NCBI GenBank assembly: GCA_018401995.1
Contig: JAGYJR010000003.1
Coordinates: 1 to 64,000 of the forward strand
Length of the DNA: 64,000 nt
Reading direction: 5' to 3'
DNA from: Flavobacterium sp.
Lineage (GTDB): Bacteria > Bacteroidota > Bacteroidia > Flavobacteriales > Flavobacteriaceae
Shown here in pieces: positions 24,639-31,501 of the stretch (positions are counted from its first letter, which is position 1; each line of letters starts with the position of its first letter). The position numbers and the translations under genes were made by a program. The notes under the pieces were generated by a model. The model was given only the letters and a program-made list of their open reading frames with translations, made no database searches and had not been told where the DNA came from.

Positions 24639-24668
24639 AATCCCAATCGAAAGATTGGGATTTTTTTG
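24639..24668 (+). terminator. Terminator of the glutamine synthetase III remnant
   Basis: A 10-bp perfect stem, AATCCCAATC / GATTGGGATT, with a GAAA tetraloop is followed by a T run. Confidence 0.9.
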
Positions 24669-24730
24669 TTTTTACAGATTTTTTTAAAAATGGTAGTTGA
24701 TCAACAGTTACTAGTGTTAGCTGACGTTTA

Positions 24731-25396
24731 TTAGTTTTCAAACATTTTCTTAAAGTTCGTTTGTTTTTTCGACAAGAATAATTCCTTAATTCTAGCTCCT
24801 AAAACCGGTCTAGCTTTATTGTTTTTAATTTTGTAAAATGGTTTAGGTACATAAGTTTTCAACATAAATTCTTGTATGTTGTTGTATCATAAACAATTAA
24901 ATTTCCTAAATCAATTTTAAAAGACTCCAGCTTTGAATTTATTAAAAAATCTTCAACAGTTCTAAAAGTAAAACAACCAAATAATTCTCCTTTTTTATCT
25001 TCGAATAATGGATCATATTGATATTTCTGATGAAAGTAATATTTTCCATCATCGCTTTTTGAAATATATAATAGCACATTTCATAATCTTTGAAAACTGG
25101 TCTTCCATAATGATCATAAGCTACAAAATCAATGTCTTTTTAATGTCATTGAATACTTTTTGTGAGATTAAGTATTTACACTTAAACCAACATCCAACTA
25201 GTTACCGCCATAAATTATTTTTCTAGTTACTGAATCAATCTCAACTTTTTCAGCGTTTGGGTCAAATTCTTATTTTTATAATAACAAAATATTAACGTTT
25301 ACCGAAGTGTTTTTCTTCGTAAAAGTTATCCTCTACTTTATTTTGAGCAAAACAACCCAAAGAGAGAAAGAGAAAGTATGTTATTAAATTTTTCAA
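24731..25396 (-). pseudogene. Decayed exported-protein gene (module 3)
   Basis: Minus-strand translation gives one protein broken across frames. It starts with a TTG-initiated signal peptide (KNLITYFLFLSLGCFAQN) and runs through VEDNFYEEKHFGKR, a stop, and EFDPNAEKVEIDSVTRKIIY, then another break. Then follow KDIDFVAYDHYGRPVFKDYE, a shift into LLYISKSDDGKYYFHQKYQY and on to DLGNLIVYDTTTYK, and a last shift to LKTYVPKPFYKIKNNKARPV ending FKKMFEN. At least four frameshifts or stops are needed, so it is a pseudogene. The intact product would be a secreted protein of about 215 residues, family unknown. Confidence 0.75.
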
Positions 25397-25432
25397 ATTA
25401 TTGTTTTACGTTCTGGTTTTTTAAATGGCAGC

Positions 25433-25553
25433 CAACGTTTTGCGGCTTGCTATCAGTTGTGTTAAACCAGAACCAAACCATTACAAATATAATAAAACAT
25501 TCCATTCAGTAGCGGATTTTCCGTACGAAAATCCGGAAGTAGCGATTGAAACA
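25433..25553 (-). repeat. Interspersed accessory repeat, copy 4
   Basis: This copy contains the outer arm AACGTTTTGCGGCTTGCTAT, then CCATTACAAATATAATAAAA and CATTCCATTCAGTAGCGG, a 9-bp inverted repeat CGGATTTTC/GAAAATCCG absent from other copies, and AGTAGCGATTGAAAC. The minus-strand TATATTTG box faces the decayed module 3 gene. Confidence 0.88.
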
Positions 25554-25577
25554 AACCGATGATACCAGTAGTTGTTT

Positions 25578-26204
25578 CTATCCGTTTATTTTTAAATTAC
25601 TGAATGAGCTTTTTATATATTCCCAAATTATTCCACTTGTTTCGGGAGGAATTATTAATGACATTATTGTAAACACCATTGTTCCAATGAATAGAGATTT
25701 CCAATCAAATTTATTCAGTTCATCCACTTTTAAAGAAAGCAAGTCTAGTTTATGTTCAATAATGTTCAATTTTTCATCAGGTAATTGTAATAATTTAATT
25801 TTACTTTTTAATACATCTATATTTTTGTTTGGTTTGTATCTTTTCAGATTCTGTAAATTCTAAGTAGATCTTCGAATTCATTCATAAAATTTACATTCTC
25901 AAATGTTTCCCAACCAGTAGGAGAATTTAATTTCATCAGAAATTCTTTTTGACCAATTTTCAAATTTTGTTAATGTATTTCCCCAGTTATCTGAAGAATT
26001 ATAAGGATTTTTTCGGTCTATTGCCAAAATTGACAAAGAATAAATGTCATCTTTTACTTTGACAATATTGAAAGAGAAATAATCATGCTTAAATTTAATT
26101 TTAAACTCATGATATTCGCCAATAGTTTCAAAATCAAACAGATTTAACCCGCTCCTTTTTGCAATTATTGAAAGCTCTTTTTTCTGAATATTTGTTATTC
26201 TCAT
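25578..26204 (-). pseudogene. Decayed gene of unknown function with a TM segment
   Basis: From an ATG at 26204 the frame reads MRITNIQKKELSIIAKRSGL through DNWGNTLTKFENWSKRISDE. It continues only after a frame change as LKLNSPTGWETFENVNFMNE and FEDLLRIYR, and after a second change as NLKRYKPNKNIDVLKSKIKL. The last part has a TM helix (LFIGTMVFTIMSLIIPP) and ends SFSNLKING. Two frameshifts in one otherwise continuous protein of about 205 residues mark it as a pseudogene or a sequencing-error case. Family unknown. Confidence 0.65.
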
Positions 26205-26400
26205 TCTGTTTTTTTACAATTACTAGTAATTCGTTTACATTCAAAACTTTCAATCATATTTAAACCATATTGGCAAGATTAGCGAAAGTTTTACAAGTTT
26301 TATTTTGTTTTTTACTTCTCAAATATATAAAAATTCTCACAATAAAGTAAATCTTCCATACTTAAATCACCATTTCAGCGTTTGCTAATAAAAAAACAAA

Positions 26401-27177
26401 TTGAGAACGTTACTTTTATTTCTTTTTTGGAGTCCGTTTTTTTGGGCGCAAGAAACTTTTGTAGTTTATTTTGATACCGATAAATTTGAGTTAACTCCAA
26501 CAGAATCTGAACGATTGCAGCAATTTCTTCAAACAGAAAATATTATTATTCAGAAAATCATTGGCTTTTGTGATTATCGGGCTACTGATGCCTACAATCA
26601 GGTTTTGTCTGAAAAAAGGGCACAATTTGTGTTTGATTTGGTGAAAAATAAGTTTACAAACGCAATTTCATTGGAAGGAAAAGGAGAAAAGTTTCCACAA
26701 AATCAAGATTTACAACAAAACCGAAAAGTAGAGATTCATTATATAGCAGCAATTCCAGAAATTCTAGAGAAAATCGAGATAGTGGAAGTCAAAAAAGAAG
26801 TCCCAACACAGTATCAAAATTTAAAAGTTGGGGATAAATTGGTACTCAAAAACTTGTATTTTTACAATCGTTCGGGAGTTTTTGTGCCAAAATCCAGACC
26901 AGTTGTGGAAGAATTATTGCAAGTGTTATTGGATAATCCAAAATTAAAAATTGAAATTCACGGACATATTTGTTGTCATATCGGTCATGATCCTGAAGAT
27001 ATTGCGAAAGTTCGCGCATTTGCCGTTTATAAATATTTGATTGATAATGGTGTAGCCAAAGAGCGATTGCAATACAAAAGCTTCGGAAACACACAACCCA
27101 TTCATAAAATTCCAGAGAAAAACGACACCGAGCGCGATGAAAACCGCCGAGTAGAAATTTTAATTTTAGAAAATTAA
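26401..27177 (+). CDS. Double OmpA-domain exported protein 1
   Basis: The TTG start is the only one in place and gives MRTLLLFLFWSPFFWAQ, a signal peptide. The 258-aa product carries two OmpA-like peptidoglycan-binding modules. The first is VVYFDTDKFELTPTESERLQ with SEKRAQFVFDLVKNKF. The second starts near residue 160 with KSRPVVEELLQVLLDNPKLK, then IEIHGHICCHIG, and ends DENRRVEILILEN. The paired cysteines in HGHICC are unusual for OmpA domains. No beta-barrel or lipobox is present, so a periplasmic cell-wall-binding role is inferred. It forms a three-gene run with a close paralogue and a lipoprotein. Confidence 0.88.
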   Translation: MRTLLLFLFWSPFFWAQETFVVYFDTDKFELTPTESERLQQFLQTENIIIQKIIGFCDYRATDAYNQVLSEKRAQFVFDLVKNKFTNAISLEGKGEKFPQNQDLQQNRKVEIHYIAAIPEILEKIEIVEVKKEVPTQYQNLKVGDKLVLKNLYFYNRSGVFVPKSRPVVEELLQVLLDNPKLKIEIHGHICCHIGHDPEDIAKVRAFAVYKYLIDNGVAKERLQYKSFGNTQPIHKIPEKNDTERDENRRVEILILEN

Positions 27178-27225
27178 TCTTTTGTACCTTAGCAAAAAAT
27201 CGTTACTTCGTAAAAAAAAAATAGG

Positions 27226-28053
27226 ATGATGCGAGTTTTACTTTCTATATTACTTTTTTTAACGCTTCAAACAGTTGTGGGGCAAGAGCAATTTTCTGTA
27301 TACTTTGATACCGATAAGCATCAGTTAACGCCTGCACAATCCAAACGGTTAAAAGAATGGATTACTGCCAATGGAACTTCTAAAATTGTTGCCATTCACG
27401 GTTTTACAGATGAATTAGGTTCGGTAGGTTATAATGATACCTTGGCTCAAAAACGTGTGGATTTTATATACGAACAAATTAAAGATAAAGTAACCATTCG
27501 TGAAGATTTCAAAACGATTAGTTACGGTAAAAACTTCATGCAATCCATCAATCAAGCTGAAAATAGACGCGCTACGATTTTTTATATTTTAGAAAAGGAT
27601 TTAGCTAGAGAAAATGAAATTCTAGGCATCCAATCCAATGAAAATGTAGAAGGATTGGAAATTACAGACGATATGGCGTTACATGAAAAAGTAGCTCGTG
27701 CTAAAGTAGGAACCAAAATTATATTGAAAAATATTAATTTCTTCCAAAACACCTTTGCAACTGTTCCAGAATCTCAAGGCGCTATGTATGACTTGTTGTT
27801 CGTTATGCAAAACAATCCCAATTTAAAAATTCAATTGCAAGGCCACATTTGTTGTGTGGATAAAGACAGAAGAAATTTATCTTTGGAACGCGCCAAGCAA
27901 ATTCGTCGTTTTTTAGTATATAATGGTATTCCAGTTGGAAGAGTGACAGTAACAGGTTTTGGTGTAACCCAACCTATTTATCCTATTCCAGAGGAAAATG
28001 AAGAACAAGCCGCGGCAAATCGTAGAGTGGAAATGGAAATTTTAAGTAAATAA
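27226..28053 (+). CDS. Double OmpA-domain exported protein 2
   Basis: This 275-aa tandem paralogue of the preceding gene has a signal peptide (VLLSILLFLTLQTVVGQ). Its first OmpA module is FSVYFDTDKHQLTPAQSKRL with NDTLAQKRVDFIYEQI and AENRRATIFYIL. Its second contains MQNNPNLKIQLQGHICC, SLERAKQIRRFLVYNGI and ANRRVEMEILSK. Both paralogues keep the GHICC motif, which argues for a conserved function for the Cys pair, such as a disulfide or metal site. It is followed by a lipoprotein gene after 5 bp. Confidence 0.9.
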   Translation: MMRVLLSILLFLTLQTVVGQEQFSVYFDTDKHQLTPAQSKRLKEWITANGTSKIVAIHGFTDELGSVGYNDTLAQKRVDFIYEQIKDKVTIREDFKTISYGKNFMQSINQAENRRATIFYILEKDLARENEILGIQSNENVEGLEITDDMALHEKVARAKVGTKIILKNINFFQNTFATVPESQGAMYDLLFVMQNNPNLKIQLQGHICCVDKDRRNLSLERAKQIRRFLVYNGIPVGRVTVTGFGVTQPIYPIPEENEEQAAANRRVEMEILSK

Positions 28054-28058
28054 AACAG

Positions 28059-28505
28059 ATGAGAAAATTTGGTTACCTTTTATTAGCAGTAGTAACGTTT
28101 GTGAATTTCAGTTGTTCTGATAAATGTAGTGATGCAGATGCGCCACCATTAGCGTCGCTGTTTGTAACATTTGTTGATGAAGCTACCGATGAAAATGTTT
28201 TTGAAAACGAAAGATTTACTGCGAATCAAATTTCCATACTTTTAGAAGACGAACAAGAAGTTCCGTTTAATTTTTTGATCAATACCAATTCGATTCACAT
28301 TGTTCCATTGCGACCATTGGCAGAAGGAAACACCATTTTCATCACCCTAAATAATCCCGAAACGGATGATGTTGTGACTATAGAAGTGCAATTTGATATT
28401 GAAACTCAAAATCAAGAATGTTTCACATTGAATAAAGTAGTGAACGTGCAAACACCCAATCACGATTCGGAAGTTGTTAACAATAGCTACCAAATAAAAA
28501 TTTAA
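28059..28505 (+). CDS. Hypothetical lipoprotein downstream of the OmpA pair
   Basis: This 148-aa protein has a lipoprotein signal (MRKFGYLLLAVVTFVNFSCS, lipobox FSC) followed by DKCSDADAPP, a Cys- and Asp-rich start. The remainder is beta-rich (LFVTFVDEATDENVFENE; NTIFITLNNPETDDVVTIEV), suggesting an Ig-like or small beta-sandwich fold. It lies 5 bp after the second OmpA gene, so it is co-translated and may act with it at the envelope. Family not recognised. Confidence 0.75.
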   Translation: MRKFGYLLLAVVTFVNFSCSDKCSDADAPPLASLFVTFVDEATDENVFENERFTANQISILLEDEQEVPFNFLINTNSIHIVPLRPLAEGNTIFITLNNPETDDVVTIEVQFDIETQNQECFTLNKVVNVQTPNHDSEVVNNSYQIKI

Positions 28506-28546
28506 CAAATTCTAAATTCAAACTTCTAAATTCTAAATTTTAGAAC

Positions 28547-28554
28547 TATCTTTG
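28547..28554 (+). promoter_or_regulatory. Promoter box for purM
   Basis: TATCTTTG lies 26 bp before the purM ATG. It follows a short tandem TTCTAAATTC-like array at 28508-28541. Confidence 0.6.
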
Positions 28555-28580
28555 CGCCACAACAACAACACACTACATTC

Positions 28581-29759
28581 ATGAGTTCTGATACGAGCAA
28601 ACGCTACAATTTAAGAGGAGTTTCGGCTTCTAAAGAAGATGTGCACCAAGCTATCAAAAACATCGACAAAGGCTTATTTCCAAAAGCATTTTGCAAAATC
28701 ATCCCTGATTATTTAACCAACGACGACCAATATTGCATCATTATGCATGCTGATGGCGCAGGAACCAAATCTTCCTTAGCTTACATGTATTGGAAAGAAA
28801 CGGGCGATATTTCGGTTTGGAAAGGAATTGCTCAAGATGCCTTAATCATGAATATCGATGATCTATTATGTGTTGGTGCAACGGATAATATTTTGCTTTC
28901 ATCAACCATTGGAAGAAACAAAAATCTAATTCCAGGCGAAGTTATATCGGCTATTATCAACGGAACAGAAGAATTAATTGCAGAGTTAAAAAATCACGGT
29001 GTTACCATTCATTCCACTGGAGGAGAAACTGCTGATGTTGGTGATTTAGTAAGAACTATCATCGTAGATTCAACCGTAACAGCTCGCATGAAACGTGCTG
29101 ATGTAATTGATAATGCCAATATTCAAGCCGGTGATGTTATTGTAGGTTTGGCTTCTTTTGGTCAAGCTACTTACGAAAAAGAATACAACGGCGGAATGGG
29201 AAGCAACGGTTTAACTTCAGCTCGTCATGATGTTTTTGCCAAATATTTAGCAGAAAAATATCCAGAAAGTTTTGATGCTTCAGTTCCCAATGAATTAGTG
29301 TATTCAGGGCAAACTAAATTGACAGATTCTGTTGAAAATAGTCCAATTGACGCTGGAAAATTAGTACTTTCTCCAACGAGAACATACGCTCCAGTTATCA
29401 AAACCATTTTATCAAAATACAATTCAAACGAAATTCACGGAATGGTTCATTGTTCTGGTGGTGCGCAAACAAAAGTGCTTCACTTCGTAGATAATGTTCA
29501 CGTGATTAAAGATAATTTATTTCCAGTACCACCCTTGTTTCAATTAATTCAAGAACAATCAAAAACCGATTGGAAAGAAATGTATCAAGTATTCAACTGT
29601 GGTCACCGCATGGAAATATACGTTCCGGCAGAAGTAGCGCAAGACATCATCGAAATTTCAAAATCATTCCACATCGATGCACAAATCGTAGGTAGAGTAG
29701 AACAATCAGATAGTAAGAAATTAACAATTACATCCGAATACGGAACATTTGAATATTAA
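28581..29759 (+). CDS. purM: AIR synthase (phosphoribosylformylglycinamidine cyclo-ligase)
   Basis: This 392-aa enzyme is of the PurM/AIR-synthase type, which cyclises FGAM to AIR in purine synthesis. It has MHADGAGTKSSLAYMYW in place of the usual DGVGTK loop, NIDDLLCVGATDNILLSST (MxxND-type region), STGGETADVGDLV (GGETAEMP-like), and a C-terminal FNCGHRMEIYV (FNMGIGM-like). The length is that of the Bacteroidota form, longer than the ~345-aa E. coli protein. guaA follows after 97 bp, so two steps of purine synthesis are adjacent. Confidence 0.9.
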   Translation: MSSDTSKRYNLRGVSASKEDVHQAIKNIDKGLFPKAFCKIIPDYLTNDDQYCIIMHADGAGTKSSLAYMYWKETGDISVWKGIAQDALIMNIDDLLCVGATDNILLSSTIGRNKNLIPGEVISAIINGTEELIAELKNHGVTIHSTGGETADVGDLVRTIIVDSTVTARMKRADVIDNANIQAGDVIVGLASFGQATYEKEYNGGMGSNGLTSARHDVFAKYLAEKYPESFDASVPNELVYSGQTKLTDSVENSPIDAGKLVLSPTRTYAPVIKTILSKYNSNEIHGMVHCSGGAQTKVLHFVDNVHVIKDNLFPVPPLFQLIQEQSKTDWKEMYQVFNCGHRMEIYVPAEVAQDIIEISKSFHIDAQIVGRVEQSDSKKLTITSEYGTFEY

Positions 29760-29766
29760 ATTAGTT

Positions 29767-29833
29767 GTTTCAAGTTTCAAGTTGTTTTTGTTTCAAGTTG
29801 AACAGAAATAACCTGAAACCTGAAACCTGAAAC
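29767..29833. repeat. Intergenic tandem/inverted short repeat (TTTCAAG and CCTGAAA words)
   Basis: GTTTCAAGTTTCAAGTTG is followed by ACCTGAAACCTGAAACCTGA, two arrays of 7-bp words in opposite sense that can partly pair. They fill the purM-guaA spacer. Confidence 0.7.
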
Positions 29834-29856
29834 AAAAAACACACAACAACAATAAA

Positions 29857-31389
29857 ATGCAACACAACGTATTAATTTTAGATTTCGGTTCGCAATACAC
29901 CCAATTAATTGCACGAAGAGTTAGAGAGTTAAACATTTTCTGCGAGATTTTTCCATTCGATAAAATTCCAACAGATTTATCATCATATAAAGCCGTAATT
30001 TTGGGCGGAAGTCCATGTTCAGTGCGTTCTGAAGAAGCATTGCATCCTGATTTATCTCAAATTAGAGGCAAAATGCCATTGTTAGCCGTTTGTTACGGAG
30101 CGCAATATTTAGCACATTTTTCAGGAGGAGAAGTAGCAGCTTCAAATACAAGAGAATATGGTAGAGCGAATCTTTCGTTCATCAAAGAAAACGAAGTGTT
30201 TTTGGAAGGTGTGAGCCCAAACAGCCAAGTTTGGATGAGTCATTCGGATTCTATCAAACAATTACCAACAAACGGAGTTAAAATTGCAAGTACTAAAGAC
30301 GTAGAAAATGCAGCCTACAAAATCGAAGGCGAAACAACTTACGCCATTCAATTTCACCCAGAAGTATATCATTCAGTTGATGGTAAACAGATGTTGGAGA
30401 ATTTCTTAGTGAAAATTGCCCAAGTGCCTCAAAATTTCACACCAAATGCCTTCGTAGAAGAAGTGGTTGCGGAATTGAAAGAAAAAATCGGAAATGATAA
30501 AGTAGTTCTAGGACTTTCTGGTGGTGTTGATTCCACAGTAGCAGCGGTTTTATTACACAAAGCTATTGGTAGTAATTTATATTGTATTTTCGTAAACAAC
30601 GGATTGTTGCGTAAAAATGAATTCCAAAGTGTGTTAGACCAATACAAAGGAATGGGATTAAATGTAAAAGGTGTTGATGCTTCCAAACGTTTTTATGACG
30701 CCTTAGCAGGATTAGATGATCCAGAAGCGAAACGTAAAGCTATTGGAAAAGCCTTTATCGAAGTTTTTGATGATGAAGCACACCAATTAACCGATGTAAA
30801 ATGGTTAGGTCAGGGTACTATTTATCCTGATGTGATTGAATCGGTTTCAGCAACTGGTGGACCTTCAGCAACAATCAAATCGCATCATAACGTTGGTGGA
30901 TTACCTGATTTCATGAAATTGCAAGTGGTAGAGCCTTTACGTATGTTATTCAAAGATGAGGTTCGTAGAGTAGGAAGAACTTTAGGAATTGATGATGAAT
31001 TATTAGGCCGTCATCCGTTTCCTGGACCAGGATTAGCGATTCGTATTTTGGGCGATATTACACCAGAAAAAGTAGCGATTCTACAAGAAGTAGATGCCGT
31101 TTTCATCAACGGATTAAAAGAACACGGTTTGTACGATAAAGTTTGGCAAGCTGGAGCTATTTTATTGCCAGTAAATAGTGTAGGAGTAATGGGCGATGAG
31201 CGTACTTATGAAAAAGTAGTTGCGCTTCGTGCTGTAGAATCTACTGATGGTATGACTGCGGATTGGGTACATTTACCGTATGAATTTTTAATGAAAATTT
31301 CCAATGAAATCATCAATAATGTTCGTGGTGTGAACCGAGTTGTTTACGATATCAGTTCAAAACCACCAGCAACTATTGAGTGGGAATAA
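29857..31389 (+). CDS. guaA: GMP synthase (glutamine-hydrolysing)
   Basis: This 510-aa two-domain enzyme converts XMP to GMP with glutamine. The N-terminal class I amidotransferase shows [17 protein letters not shown] and the nucleophile Cys in [16 protein letters not shown], with [10 protein letters not shown] for the His/Glu pair. The ATP-pyrophosphatase P-loop is [16 protein letters not shown] near residue 215. The C-terminal dimerisation domain includes [15 protein letters not shown] and ends KPPATIEWE, the invariant terminus. The length is normal. A long hairpin element follows. Confidence 0.98.
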   Translation: MQHNVLILDFGSQYTQLIARRVRELNIFCEIFPFDKIPTDLSSYKAVILGGSPCSVRSEEALHPDLSQIRGKMPLLAVCYGAQYLAHFSGGEVAASNTREYGRANLSFIKENEVFLEGVSPNSQVWMSHSDSIKQLPTNGVKIASTKDVENAAYKIEGETTYAIQFHPEVYHSVDGKQMLENFLVKIAQVPQNFTPNAFVEEVVAELKEKIGNDKVVLGLSGGVDSTVAAVLLHKAIGSNLYCIFVNNGLLRKNEFQSVLDQYKGMGLNVKGVDASKRFYDALAGLDDPEAKRKAIGKAFIEVFDDEAHQLTDVKWLGQGTIYPDVIESVSATGGPSATIKSHHNVGGLPDFMKLQVVEPLRMLFKDEVRRVGRTLGIDDELLGRHPFPGPGLAIRILGDITPEKVAILQEVDAVFINGLKEHGLYDKVWQAGAILLPVNSVGVMGDERTYEKVVALRAVESTDGMTADWVHLPYEFLMKISNEIINNVRGVNRVVYDISSKPPATIEWE

Positions 31390-31409
31390 GATAATAAAAG
31401 AATAAATTT

Positions 31410-31470
31410 CAATGCCAAAGGCAACTTTACGAATTTCTTGATTAAATTTGTAAAGATGAATTTGGCATTG
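31410..31470. other. Long two-part hairpin between guaA and the LysM gene
   Basis: The outer stem CAATGCCAAA / TTTGGCATTG is 10 bp and perfect. A symmetric 5/5 internal loop and an inner 12-bp stem CTTTACGAATTT / AAATTTGTAAAG (one G-U) follow, with a 7-nt loop. There is no T run, so it is not an ordinary terminator. It may be a processing or stability element, or a remnant of a fold-back repeat. Confidence 0.75.
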
Positions 31471-31501
31471 TTATTGAAATAAACTTTGAAAATTGTAGTT
31501 T

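Noticed and set aside
24544..24741. Minus-strand ORF of 65 codons
   Set aside because: Antisense to the glutamine synthetase fragment and its terminator; no signal or family.
22893..25553. CRISPR array
   Set aside because: Repeats are over 100 bp, imperfect, and separated by 450-1100 bp containing genes; there are no cas genes.
22893..25553. True integron cassette array
   Set aside because: No integrase gene is in the window and no convincing GTTRRRY/RYYYAAC core-site pairs were found; kept only as a resemblance.
25546..25863. Plus-strand ORF of 105 codons
   Set aside because: Opposite strand of a decayed gene whose minus-strand frames read as one protein; begins in repeat copy 4.
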